Positions 12,901 to 25,372 of a DNA stretch of 64,000 bases are shown piece by piece (positions within the stretch are counted from its first letter, which is position 1; every line of letters starts with the position of its first letter). The translations under genes were made by a program, and so were the position numbers. Source of the DNA: Monarcha castaneiventris obscurior (Eukaryota > Chordata > Aves > Passeriformes > Monarchidae); assembly GCA_026261815.1 (NCBI GenBank), contig JAMPIT010000566.1, forward strand, positions 28,669,001-28,733,000, in the 5' to 3' direction. A model generated the notes under the pieces. That model worked only from the letters and a program-made list of their open reading frames with translations, searched no databases and was not told the origin of the DNA.

Positions 12901-15196
12901 CCAAGAACAATATTTTAGAGAATACCTCCAGTGTTCTGTGACGGGGTGTTAACCAGGTGAATGGAATTGATAGTGATGAGATGAAATGTAAATTGCTATT
13001 AAATCTCTGCTACCAGCTGAGCAACTAAAAGAGAGAACTGTGATTAAATGGGTATAGTTACCCAGCTGAAAAAAGATTTGGGTCCTGCTACTGAAGACTA
13101 CTTTTATATTTTCCCCATTTTGCCAGGCATATAAAAATTACTGAAAAATTGACAGTGCTACTGTTCCCTCACAGACCTGAAAAACTAGAACTTTCCTTCC
13201 CTATTGTGAGGAGTAGTGAGTGGAGTCCTGTAATTCACCATTTCAAACTCTGTAATGCAAGCATAGAAATGAGCAGCTAGAGGGAGGGAGAGCCCAGAGG
13301 TCTCCTTTTACATAGATTCCAAACAAAAATTTCCTGTCAAGAAAGACAACAAAAATTTTTGGTACATCTAACCACACAAACACAAGACTTCCTCAAGTTC
13401 TGGTGTGTCCCTGAAGAGGTACCAGTCTGAGATTCCATCATCTTGCCATATCCCACCAATTGCCATGTCTTGCCAGTCTGCTAGTTGACCTGCTTCATAA
13501 ACTTTCAATTGAATGTTTAAACTAACTTGGCTTATTTTCCCTAGAGTAGACTAGGGAGCCATCAAATTATTACATCGGCTGGCAAATCTGAGGCAACGGT
13601 CATCCTCAATCGTTCACTGCCAGGGACAATCAAACAAGTGATGGCCTGGAGCTGATAAACTTCTGCCATGGAGTAGCTGGAGCTGAATCAGGATGTGTAG
13701 TTTCATCTTACTTATAAATCTATCAAATTAAAAAAAACCAAAAACTCAAACCTTTATTTGGACAGTTTTTCTTGTGTGTTCACTTTATAAATTAGCTACA
13801 ACAGAAGAAATATTGAAAACAGACAAAATCTTATGCCTGAAATCGCAATCTGATGTTTACTGGGAACTGCAAGGAGGTCTTCAACCTCAAATCCACCATC
13901 TATGATTCACTTTAGTTTTGGTCAATACAAACAGCTTTTCTGCAGAAATGATACTGAACTGGATGGACAGCAGATCTTTTTTAGGACATTTGCAGCATTC
14001 TTTTATCAGCAAATGTATTAATCATGAGGACCATTAGGAGAAAGCTGTGTCACATCCAAGAAAAGTCAAGGGATAACAATTGAGGCATCCAGAGAAAAAT
14101 TAGACAATCAGTCCTCCAGAATGGCAACAATAATTGGGTGATAAAAGATAAATCTCTATCTAGTGAAGCAAGAATTAAGAAAAGCTGAAAATAATAATTT
14201 TTTAGAGACTCATAAATTTAATTTTTGTTTAAGAAGGAAAAAGTTTCAATTATTTAACTATTTTGTCAAGAATAACTTCTTCTTCAGCACAGGGAGATCT
14301 ATTCCAGTGATCAACTATTATGATAACTGAAAGTGCAACAACTCCCATAACTGAATCAAAGTAGACAATTACATGGATTTCTTTCATTTCTAAATATTTA
14401 GAACTTGTAACCTCTTACATCATAAAGATCTGGGTTCTTATCTGCTTTATCTCAAATACAAATAGTAATATATGACTCTAAAAAGAGAGAAAATGGGAAC
14501 AGGCATGTATGTCACTTCAGAAAATGATCAGATAGAGATATAATTGTTAACATGAGGAAGGGAGTGTTAAACTCCAAATTTGAACATCATCATATTTAGG
14601 CTTAAAATTGATCTTAAAGATGATTTATTGTCCATCCAGTGTAATATGTCTGCAACTCTCGTTTTGTGTCCTGGATTATAACTGTTGCACACACCTGAGG
14701 ATATTTGCAGCATTGCAGAACGCAGCATACATGACAACACACAAAGAAACCAACCTGGAAATAGCTTCATAATATCTATTCACAGTCATTTACAGTTTTC
14801 TAGACGTAACTGCATGTTGCACAGTATCTTTGTTGATTAGTATTATCCAGGTTTGCTGAGCACACAAAATTTTTCCTCTAAGAATTTATTATACAGTATT
14901 AAGCAATCTTCTAAAATTAATTTTACCAATGATTGTATAAAAATCAGGAAAAAGAAAACCCTACAAAAAAATTTTCAATTTGAGATTAGATATTCTGTCC
15001 AGATCCCTCAGAATTAATTTCTAATGTTATACAAGAGCAAGACTTGACAGGATAACGCCATGCAACTTATACTGTGAAAGGCACAGAATATAACATACAT
15101 ATTCCTCCATAGACCACACTTTCAAAGTAGTATCTGCTATAAAGAATTAGATAAATAGTTCTCTATCTATATCTCATTTTATATTTACATAAATAA
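9906..15196. other. AT-rich non-coding sequence, 5.3 kb without recognised elements
   Basis: Apart from the A/C-rich tract at 10791-10868, nothing is recognised. No open frame reaches 100 codons. A small triple repeat of 'gtgca' lies near 11497-11514. Confidence 0.6.
10791..10868. repeat. A/C-rich low-complexity tract
   Basis: The plus strand is made almost only of A and C, in 'ccaaacc', 'ccaacc' and 'aaaacaaaag' units. It has the same style as the longer tract at 46275, suggesting a recurrent CAAAA/CCAAA-type low-complexity sequence. Confidence 0.8.
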
Positions 15197-15312
15197 TGTA
15201 CATATATACATATATATATGTATATATATTCTATATGTATATATACATATTATATATATACATATATATATAATATGTATATAATGTGTGTACATATATA
15301 TATACACACATT
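15197..15312. repeat. Compound (TA)n/(TATG)n microsatellite with a hairpin
   Basis: Imperfect TA, TATG and TACA units alternate over about 115 bases. The right end forms a perfect inverted repeat: 'aatgtgtgta' (15283-15292) pairs with 'tacacacatt' (15303-15312) around a 10-base AT loop. Confidence 0.95.
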
Positions 15313-16149
15313 ACCTATGAATGCACTAGACAATAGATTAAACATTACAAACGTACTCTATTATTGTGGGGTCCTGTATATCTCTGGCTTTTCTCCCACC
15401 TTTCTCCAAGAATGACTTAGTTACAACAGATGACCAATGCACTAGATTAATAACAAATATCTCTTATCTCATTATCTGAAAATCTTTTATCTAAAGAGAA
15501 ACTAGAATGCAATTAAACTAAAAGTATGCAAGGCACCAAAGGAAGTTCTGTGGCTAAACCAGTTTATCAGAGTAAGATGTTGTTTTCACAGTGATTTATG
15601 CCTCAGAGCAAACACTGAGAACGCTTGCTGTGCTCACAGCCCTTTAAGGAGAAAAAAGAGAAAATCTGCCAATCTAATAGTTCTGTGACTATCATGCATG
15701 GAGAGTTGTTGCATTAGATACAATTTCACAGCAGCTTCCAATTTCTGTTTTATATGGCTGCTTAATGGTTTGTTGGTTTTTTTTAGTATTTGGTTTTTTC
15801 ATCCTGGTTTATTATCAAATACAATACAGAAGCTATATTTTGAAGTAGCACACTTTAAAGGAAACGTTTAATACAATTCCCTTTTGCTATAAAGAGGGAA
15901 AATAGTCAGACAGGAATAAATGTATCTTCTATTGAAAATAAAGCCAGTTTTATGAAAGGAGAACAGAATGGAAGCCTGAGAGTATTAATATTTTGCTATA
16001 TTGACATACTTTGGCCCTGTATTAACAGGATGACGTTTAACATTTTGCTAATAAGAATAGATAAGGTTTGATTTTTCTCATTTGGGTTGGGACTAAGTGG
16101 GGAGGGACTGGTTCAAAGAAAGTGTATCTTACCCCTCAGCATTCCAACC
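15313..16149. other. AT-rich non-coding sequence
   Basis: Nothing recognised. The left edge of the following CR1 may lie a few dozen bases further left than annotated. Confidence 0.6.
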
Positions 16150-16807
16150 AATTACTATGACTAGCAAACTGGGAATGATGGATGAGGAGAAGGCTGAGGT
16201 ACTCAAAAGTTTTGCTGAAGTCTTCAATGACAGCATTTCTTTCACACTTCTCAAGTGGTTGAACTGCAAGACAGGGGATAGGGCAGCAGAGTTACTCCCT
16301 ATACAAGAGAAGGTTGAGTTCATGACCACCTGAGGAACCTGAACACATGTAAGTCTATGGGACCCAATAAGATGCATCCCAAAGTCCTGAGGGAATTAGC
16401 TAATGTAGTTACCAAGCCACTCTCCTTGATATTTGGTATAAGCTGTTCATCATGGAAAACAGAAAATTGCAGAGAGACCTTATTGGAGCCTTTCAATACT
16501 TAAAGGAGGCTGTTGAAAGATGGGGACAGATTTTTAGCAGAGCCTCTTGTGGTAGGTCAAGGAGCAACGGTTTTAAACTGAAAGGCTGCATATCTAGACT
16601 ACATGTAGGGAAGAAATTTTTTATGATGAAGATGGTAAAACACTGAAATAGGTTGCCCCATCCCTGGCAACATTCAAAGTCAGGTTGAACAGAGGGGTTG
16701 AAAAACCTCATCTAGTTGAACATGTCCCTTCTCATTACAATGGGGGATTGGACTATGTGACCTTTTAAGGACCCTTTCAACCCCAAATCTTCTATGTTTC
16801 TATGATT
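16150..16807 (+). mobile_element. CR1 LINE with internal deletion of the RT core
   Basis: The left part, to about 16445, encodes the segment between endonuclease and RT. 'EEKAEVLKSF.AEVFNDSIS' and then, in another frame, 'KSMGPNKMHPKVLRELA' match the conserved linker motif of CR1 ORF2. The sequence then jumps directly to the 3' end: 'gagagaccttattggagcc', 'tacttaaaggaggc', 'ggttttaaactgaaagg', and a terminal 'tctatgtttctatgatt', which is the CR1 3' octamer region. The whole catalytic part of RT is missing, so an internal deletion or two separate insertions must be assumed. The left boundary is approximate. Confidence 0.92.
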
Positions 16808-19678
16808 AAAACTAGACAACCTTTTGTGGTTTAGGAAGGGTTTGTACACCAAAGAAGAAAATCAATTATTACTAGGTGGTCTGGCTGACTCTAATTTTTG
16901 TGCATATATGATCACTACCAATATGTTTTATCTGTTTTCCTTAAGAAATGCTGTCATAAAATCACCCATTACTTGAAACTTACAAGTTAATCTTTTGAGA
17001 TCAAAGTTTTCTCCCACCTTTTCTGGTCCTCCACTAGCTTGACATAAAAAAAATTACATTTCTTTCTACAGTGAGTTTCAAAATAAGAAAACAATATTTC
17101 ATATTATATCTGGCTACTTCCAGTGCTCCAACCAAAATGACCATTGATAACAAGATGAATGACAAGCTTTTGGAGTCACTCCAGCATGAGATGTGAATAT
17201 AGGCCACCAGAGCTATTGCCATTCATTACGCCTCCATTTCACTCTACTGAGCATGCTGACACAGCATTAATTAATAACCTATTCTGAATACAAAACCTCT
17301 GATACCACTTAGCTTATAATCTTTTTATATCATGTTGTATGTCATTAGAGTCGACATAAGGATAATATCCACTTTGTAATGGAAATCATTTTAATAGAAA
17401 GAGCATTAAAACAACATGGTACATGAAGAAAGTGTTATTTGGTATACATTCACTGAAGTATTGCCAGAAGGCAAACCATAGCAGGATGACTAGAAGGCTG
17501 CAAACATCACTACTTTGACTCCCATAATAAAAACATGATATCTATTTTGATTAATGTCTGTCTTACTGTCTTAAATGTTAGCTTTTTCCTTAATCATCTT
17601 TGCAAGTTGTTGGGTTTTTTTTAGTACAGGTTCCTGTTCTTATGATGTTGCATAAAATGCACAGAAATTTTAAGTGAATTCTAGGATTTGGACTTAATTT
17701 GTGAATGAAGAAGGATGATGGGACCTTCTCGCTACAGGGGGGGACTATGTCAGGACTGTGTGATATAAGTGATAAATTTGCAGGGATTCCCACAAGGAAA
17801 GAATTGTTCCATGTGATAAAAAATACAACCCAAAAAATACAGGACTGGACTATATCCCTTCTGTTACATTGTCTGAATCCTAGAATCCATTTGCCATTTT
17901 CTAAGCTGCGCAGGCAGTTTTGCAAGACTGAATGTCAAACTCTTTTCTCAAGAAAAGAGAAAGAAGTTGTTCTTCTATTTCAGCCCTTCCTTTACCTGCC
18001 TGTGGTATTCAATAGGCTCTATTGTGGGTCTATAATATACAGATATGGTTCCTGTGTAGCTAGGTGGCTGCTGACTAAAGGGGGTTAGGGCTTGTTGTGG
18101 GATGCACAGGGAAGAGCATAGCCTTGCAGTCCAATAAAACTTGTGCTATGGTTGGTTGTGGTAGGTAAGCATAAATCATCAACCAATACATGTCAGATCA
18201 CTGTAGATGAAGAAAATTATACAAATTATGCTGACAGTTTGCTGCTATTTGATAATTTTAGCCTTGCCAGATCTAGCAGTCGGATAACAAGGATTACTCA
18301 GGGTACCAGAGTCACACTTTGCTGTAGCTTCTGTCAAGCTGCCTCTAAATACAGCATTAGGTGAAACAGTCACTTATCTCTGTCTGGGCAATGAACAATA
18401 AACATCTGACTGCTTAAGTGTTTTAATGCTGTGCTCAATGTGTGAGAAGATTATTCTGAGCTTGGTGCTATAAAGCACAGCAAATGCTGCATTAGGTGGC
18501 CATCAACACCTCGTGTTGAGCATGTCCAGGTGTCATTTCTCTATTCTGCCCTCAATAACAGAGGCCTCCAAAGCAGATACACATAAATGACAAATGGGTT
18601 GGTTAGTACTTCTGACAGCACATATCCACCTGCATCCCTTCCTAGTGGAAAGAAAAATGTTTACAATTTAGATTCATTAGGTAATTCTCATGGGTTTTGT
18701 AACAAAGGCTATACAAATAGACACTAATCTGTATAAATAAATGATCCTGACAAATAAAATATTTTGAATTATTATTATATTGAATATCATTTTTTAAGTC
18801 AATTGAAAATACTCTGTTTGCTGAGCTGCTTTGTACTTATTTCCAAGCCATAAATACAGAACTGAAACTGCTGTTTTTGGCTTTGGAAATGTAAAATAAT
18901 GGTTAAAAATAAATTGTACTCCCACTCTTTAATGCAGAGTACTGGGAATATGGGGATGGAGGAGCTAAGCTTGGAAATCTGGATGCAGTTTCTCACTCCT
19001 AGCACAGATGCATCATGACCTTTACACATTGGCACAACAATATAGGATTGTTGCTACACATTTTTGAGAGACGTTCATCTCTATTCCTGTTTACTAAAGA
19101 ACAAAACAAATTTGAAGTAAATTTAAAAAAAGTTATCTCTGCTTGAATCCAGACGTAACTTCTTTTCATTTTTAGATATGTCATTACACGAATCTGTTTT
19201 ATAGCAACAACTAGAAGCTACACCCAAGATCAGAATAGAAAGATGGCTGATTGTTTTACACTGATTTTTAATTATCATTCATTGCAACAGTAATTTAAGT
19301 TCATTAGAGCATCACTTTCTTAATGACTAGATATATTTGAAATACAAAACTGTTGGTATAAAAGATAAAAGAAAGAACAAAAGTGAAAAGACTTTTTTTC
19401 CTCCTGGGTGAAATAAAACCTACTTTAATAATACTTTGTACAGGTGTAAAGGAGTTAAAATTACAATTTTATCTATTATACATATACTTACATTACATTA
19501 CCTGACTTCAGCTAGTTCAAATTTGTTAGGAGTAACAGATGGAAATCACCCTGAGGTTAATATCTCTTCCCTTCTGAACTGCCAGCTTCCAGCAGGTTTT
19601 TTATATCCTTAATTTTGGTGTGCTACTGCTTGCAAATTCACACTGTAAGCATTTTTCTTCCTTTTTTTTTTCCTTACT
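16808..19678. other. AT-rich non-coding sequence
   Basis: Nothing recognised. Open frames on both strands over 17590-18088 (111 codons minus, 127 codons plus) overlap each other and show no known motif; they are taken as chance. Confidence 0.6.
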
Positions 19679-19699
19679 TGTGTGTGTGTGTGTGTGTGT
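19679..19699. repeat. (TG)10 microsatellite
   Basis: Uninterrupted TG dinucleotides, preceded by a T-rich stretch. Confidence 0.95.
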
Positions 19700-20466
19700 T
19701 TATATTCTTCATTATACATCAAGAGCATTTTATGAGATTTTATTCATTATATTCACCATAACTGTGGTCCTAGTCTTGTTCTCATGAGTCTGCTGTTTGA
19801 TCACCCTTAGAAACATTTCCTATCAGCTTCACATTTCTCATAGCAAGTACTCTGAACATATCTGTTCTTTGCAGTTCATCCTTCAACACTATTTTGATTT
19901 TTTCTAAAACCTTGCCAGAAATCACATGACAGTTATTTTTATGTGAAATGCTGAATGTTTAATCTCCTGTGTAAGATATTCAATGTATGCTTAAGGCATA
20001 AAATGTGTGTTCTTATACTATGCAAGTATGAAAAGCTTCAAGCAGCTGAAAATGTATATCAGGGAAATGAAATGTTTCTACAGTCGAAACAATCTGCCAG
20101 AACCCAGGAAGGGATACATTGGAAAATCCCATTCCTGTTTCATAGTACGCAGGCTGTAAGATAGTCAAGACTCCATTTTACCACTATCTAAACAAATACT
20201 TAATGTATGTCAAAGTCAGAGATATTTTTAGATACATGAATTTATACCAATAAGAACTTAAATAAAATATGCTGCACAACTTCACAGACTATCACAGAGG
20301 CAAAAATTGAACAAGATCTAGTTCATTGTGTATATCCTCAGACTCTCTCTTCCTATTAAGAAAAACCTTTTAGACAATTCTTTAAAGCCCATGGAAAAAA
20401 TCCTGAGGTGTAAAACCTGGTTCAAAGCTGCCACACTACTCAATAGCTCATCAAAACAGGATATTT
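19700..20466. other. AT-rich non-coding sequence
   Basis: Nothing recognised between the two TG microsatellites. Confidence 0.6.
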
Positions 20467-20492
20467 TGTGTGTGTGTGTGTGTGTGTGTGTG
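20467..20492. repeat. (TG)13 microsatellite
   Basis: Thirteen uninterrupted TG units followed by 'catgtctgtg'. Probably length-polymorphic. Confidence 0.96.
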
Positions 20493-21245
20493 CATGTCTG
20501 TGAAAAATGAGTATATTTGAAAAGTATCAGAGCTACTATCTCTGTGTTCCATGGGAAACACATGGAAAACTGCATGTCTCTGATAAGCTTAATCTTCAAT
20601 ATTCTTCTCAAAAGAATTTAACACTCTTGATATTGCATATACTGCCAAGTTACTTAAAACTACTCATTAAAAGTATATTCTTCAAGTTGCAAAGTGCTCA
20701 TGGAAGGTCCAGATTATTCATGTTAGAGTAAACCTCCTCCTGTGCATGGACATTTTAATATAGTCATTAATTACCCAGGCAACATTGAATTCTTTTTAAT
20801 ACTTGTCTGCAACACCAAGAATTAGGTGGTTTACATTGTAAAATTTCCTTGGTTGAATCAGACATAAAACCACACACTTGATATCGAATCTTTTGTAATA
20901 TAAACTTCACTAAACACATCTTTAGCCCTTGAATTACTGGAATAACAGGTTTATGTTGTGCTCATCTGTGCAGACTAGGATTAAAGAAAGAACCCTTGGC
21001 CTTAGCATTTCGTGAACACATGCTGAGAGCAAATACATGATGAGAAAGAAAAACTTTAGGTAATATTTCAGGTTCTGATGAGAACTACCTGCTGGTGTAT
21101 CTCCTTGCAGTATGTCATTAAAACTTTAGCCCCACACCTCCTTTCTTCTCAAATCTTCTATCCAGCCTCCTCCTTCCTCAGTTTTTGGTTTAGTCATTCC
21201 AAGCCCAGTTTTTTAGGTTTTTTTTTTTTAAGTTTCTACTCAATG

Positions 21246-21264
21246 TTTTTTTTTTTTTTTTTTT
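21246..21264. repeat. (T)19 homopolymer
   Basis: Nineteen T on the plus strand. No retroposon body was identified next to it. Confidence 0.95.
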
Positions 21265-21637
21265 CCATTCTCTCACACAACAAATCAGGTGAAATAATGA
21301 TGTCCAAAATGTGGTCTGCACAATCAGCACAGGCACTTTGTAAGGCCCATGGGAACTCAGCTGTAGATCCAAGGACTCTCTGTTGCCAGATTGAAGCATG
21401 ACCAGTAGGACTGAAATCTTTGAAGATTTAAGATTTTTAAAGTAAACAAGTCTTCTGAGGGTATGTGTGCACTGAAATATTATAAAAAAGAAAAGTCTTT
21501 AAATTTGACCCACTTTTGCAGATTTTTTGGGACACAGAAAAAAAAGTCACATTTCTTAAGTGGCCCTTTCTTGACTGCTTTTCAAGATCTTTTAACCCAG
21601 AAGAAAAAGAACCAGAATTATCAGAGAAAATTATAGC

Positions 21638-21655
21638 TTTTTTTTTTTTTTTTTT
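21638..21655. repeat. (T)18 homopolymer
   Basis: Eighteen T followed by five C. No associated element was identified. Confidence 0.95.
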
Positions 21656-24600
21656 CCCCCAGTGGAGAAAAATAGTATTTTCCTATATTCCAATCCCTAA
21701 AAATGCCTGGATATCTTTATTCATTTTTTTTCTTTTCTGTTTCTTTTAGTCAGCCGACAGGCTGGGAAATTTCAGTCCAGATGGCTGAAGTTTGGCAAAC
21801 TTATAAACAAACGAAATCAGGGTCTTAAAATGGAAGTGATGGGCAACATTACTAATTAGGCATTCTATACTTATTTTGCCCAGCTCCCTCCTCTTTTCCA
21901 TACCGAAATAAAAATAACCAAGGAAACAGAAAATTGAGTTTGGTAAAAGATTACGGGTTTGGGGCTTTGTTTTGGGGGAGTGAATAATGAAATTCTGTGC
22001 ATTAATTTCTAAACATACTTTTAGGTAACTATCTTCCCTGGAAATTTCCATTTTTTTCCAAAACCCCTCTAAAATAGAATTGTTTGAGTTATTCGAATTA
22101 TGCTAATGTTCTCTCTGTAGGTGTAAATGTTTGACAGCTATGTGCATTCTAAAAAGTGAGCTCGTCCATTCACTGTTACATCTCAACTCCAACTTTATAG
22201 GTTTACCACTTGTGTCCAAAGTCAATGTCAAAACACAGGAAAAAGCAATGTTGGTGGCACTCTAAGCTTTCTGATCCTGGTTTCAGGTAACTTGTTTTAC
22301 CATATTCCTGTATTTCTGCTTTACACTTAGCACTTGATACTTAAGTGCACCCACTCTGTAAGCAGTCCATCAAGCACCCACCACACACTGACAGAGAAGC
22401 GCGTTTTTTCCTCAGGCCTGAGTGCCTTGCTGTTGGTTGGCTCCATGCTAGAGGCACATTTGATATTATGGTCTTTATTTGAACTTTTGAGATCTGTGTT
22501 TGCTGGAGAAGATTTATACTCTGCATCTCAGATGTGGTAATATGGAAAAGCTGGAAAAGGACAGCCATGGAACCACAGCACCATCAAGTGACAATTGCCT
22601 CTGTCACTGTAAACTACTTCATGAGCACACACAGGTAATTTCACTTTTCTCTCTCACCCTCTTTTGGCCACAGGTAAAGAAAAAATACATTTCTAAGTGA
22701 ATTATAGCCATCAAATAATTAAATTTAACTTATTTTTAATTATTTAAAATGAAACTTTCTTCTCTTAATGCTTTTGTACTGTTTTTTTGAAATACTGTAA
22801 CATATTTGGCTCAGGGTATATACCAAAGGCTGCAATGAGATGACTGGGCTTCCTTTCCAGCCACTTTTCATACACAAGGTAATACTGGGAACATCATTTA
22901 GTATTCTGTGCTTTAGTTCTCCTGCAGGGAGTGAAAAAATTGTAGCTATCCCTACTTTAAATGCAGTTATTGTACAAATTAAACACATTACATCAAAGCA
23001 TTATTTAAGTTGAATTCGTTTATCATATTTTTTTCTCTTCTGTTTCTCTAAGGAATTCATGGGGGTTTAAACTGACAGCATTACCTGTGTGATGTTGCAT
23101 AGACAAACAAAGGTATTCACAGGAGTTTTCTAAAGCCAACACTAGCACTTCTGGTGGTTCAAATGTTTCATAGAGTCTACAAAGCAGAGAATAGACCACA
23201 CCAGGAAACCATCACAGGAATCACAATATGGGCATCAGTACTTCTTTTATCAGGCCCCAAAGAGGACTAGAGGACAGCAAAGGACCCCAGTCAGGCTTTG
23301 TGCTGACTGAAGGGCAGAGGTGATCTTTTTCCACTTCTCCTGCAGTCTGGAGCTTTCTAACACCTGCTTTGATTCCACATGCAAAGAGACCCTTAAGCTG
23401 TGCTATCTCAGGCCTTCAGAGGCCTTTTTCACATGCAGTCTTTCTGTTCAGAGCAAAGGACAGGAAAATCACACTGAGATTCTTATAGGTGGAATGTAAG
23501 CCTAAATTGACACTATCTTTTCCAATAGCATATCTCCACCACAAATATTCTATCACATGAATGGAGAGACATGACAGAATGTAACATATGAGTTTTTACT
23601 GCCCAGAATGAGTATACCACAATATAACATAGAAGGAGGTTCTATTGGCCATTAATACATCCTATATGTGTGTACAGAGAGATACCTAAATATGTACACA
23701 TGCTGTATATATATGTATATTGTAACAATGTACCAGGGTATTTTTCACTTTTATTACTCTTGTGAGGTTTATTCAGAAACATGACCACTTAATAGTGGAA
23801 CAATAAGCAAGGACATCATAAATATTTCACTCAACCACTAGAAGTAGATTCAGGATATATGTCACTATTTATGCTCATCCTTCACTCTGGAGGAGTCAAA
23901 GTGAGGGGGAAAGTACTCTGAACTAATGGCTCTTAGACTACCAGTAAGTAAAAAATGTCAGACATTAGCCATAGTCCTGAGGCCAAAATCTGCAATTCTG
24001 TTAATGTCCCAGGCAATCTGACTGAATCAGAAACAAATGAAGCATTTCACTTGCTTGTAGGTCCCTCACTCTTGCTAGGTAACTGGGGCTTGGATTTTTC
24101 TGGGGGAACATACACAGCTTCATCTAGATGAAATGTGGACGTTTGGATGACACAAACCTCTCTGACTGTGAATGGAAACAGGTCTTGCTTAAGCAACAGC
24201 ATTCTACAGAAGGTTTTGGAAATGGAGAAATGTATTCCTAAAATATTGTGAAAAACCCCTTCTATATCCCTTAGGAAAAATATTGATGTGATGGTAATAA
24301 AAGTGGCAATATAAGATAGAAGTCCCTAGCTTCCAAAAACTCTTTGTGCAGGTTTCTGAAATACATGAATCCCCACTATGTTCAATCTGCCTCTACATCT
24401 GGTCCCAAAACATGATTTGTGATTTTAATATGGTTGGTAAGACATAATGTGTTTGTCTCTGCTAGAACTAAAGCATTTAATTAAAAAAAAAAAAATAAGA
24501 GAGGGAATCTCTAAAAATTATGTAAAATGAGAGAGAGAGAATTTCCTGTGACAATAGCCCACAGAAATACAATGGTTCTTACTCTTGCTGCCTACAGGTC

Positions 24601-25100
24601 ACCCCAACATCTCTATGGTCTTCATATTTAACAGATGAGTCAAATGGGGGGCACCTCACTGTTACAACCATTCCCCTGCATGAAATCTCATTCTGTTTTA
24701 ATGCTGTTAACTTTTATCAAAATTTCCAGTTAAGCTTTTGTATTAATCTTTAGAGCAACAGCTACAATAAAAGTAATAAAAAACCATAAAACACATAATG
24801 GGAAAATTTTGGTTTTATTTTTCTTTTTTGTTTGCCTGTCTATTTGCTTGCTTGTTTTTCTAAAAATGGCAAAGTTGTTCTGGGAGTCCAGTAATCACCA
24901 GATTTTCTACAAGGCAGTCTTAGCTGTCTGTGTCACAGCACTCACAACGCATTAATTCTCCATTAAGAGAGATAATATTACATGTATTATGTGTTAAATA
25001 GCAGCTAAAAGTTTGCAGTACTGAGCAGTCTCTAGCAGTTGTCACTGTTTCTTCCTCTAGTTATTTATATCACTCTGGTATTTTGTATAGGATGAAAGCT

Positions 25101-25372
25101 GGAATCATAGGATCTCCCAAGTTGGAAGGGACCCACAAGGATCATGGAGTCCAACTCCTGGCCCTGCCCAGGACAACCCAAGGAATCACACCATGTGCCC
25201 AAGAGCATTTTCCAAATGCTTCTTTAAATTCTGTCAGGCTTGGTGCTGTGACCACATCCTTGGGGAGCTGTTCCAGTGCCCAACCACCCTCTCTGCGTAA
25301 AAATACTTTTTGTAGTATCCAACATAAATCTCCCCTGACACAGCCTCATGCTGATTCTATGCTTCTATTGGT
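25101..25372 (-). mobile_element. CR1 LINE 3'-end fragment
   Basis: The plus strand shows the reverse complement of a CR1 3' UTR: 'ggaatcataggatc', 'gttggaagggacccacaagg', 'gagtccaactcctggccct', 'gagctgttccagtgcccaac' and 'tctctgcgtaaaaatac'. It is a short, strongly 5'-truncated copy of a CR1 subfamily different from the one at 8541 (its consensus reads 'acccacaaggatcat'). No coding part is included. Confidence 0.95.

Larger units (their letters stand above)
20493..25100. other. AT-rich non-coding sequence with T-runs
   Basis: No gene is supported. Homopolymers lie at 21246-21264 (T), 21638-21655 (T) and 24483-24495 (A). A compact block at 21750-21835 follows a strong polypyrimidine-AG and is discussed as a finding. 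A TA-rich patch lies near 23703-23720. Confidence 0.55.

Noticed and set aside
17590..18088. Frames of 111 (minus) and 127 (plus) codons
   Set aside because: They overlap on opposite strands, have no motif, and are within chance length for AT-rich DNA of this size.
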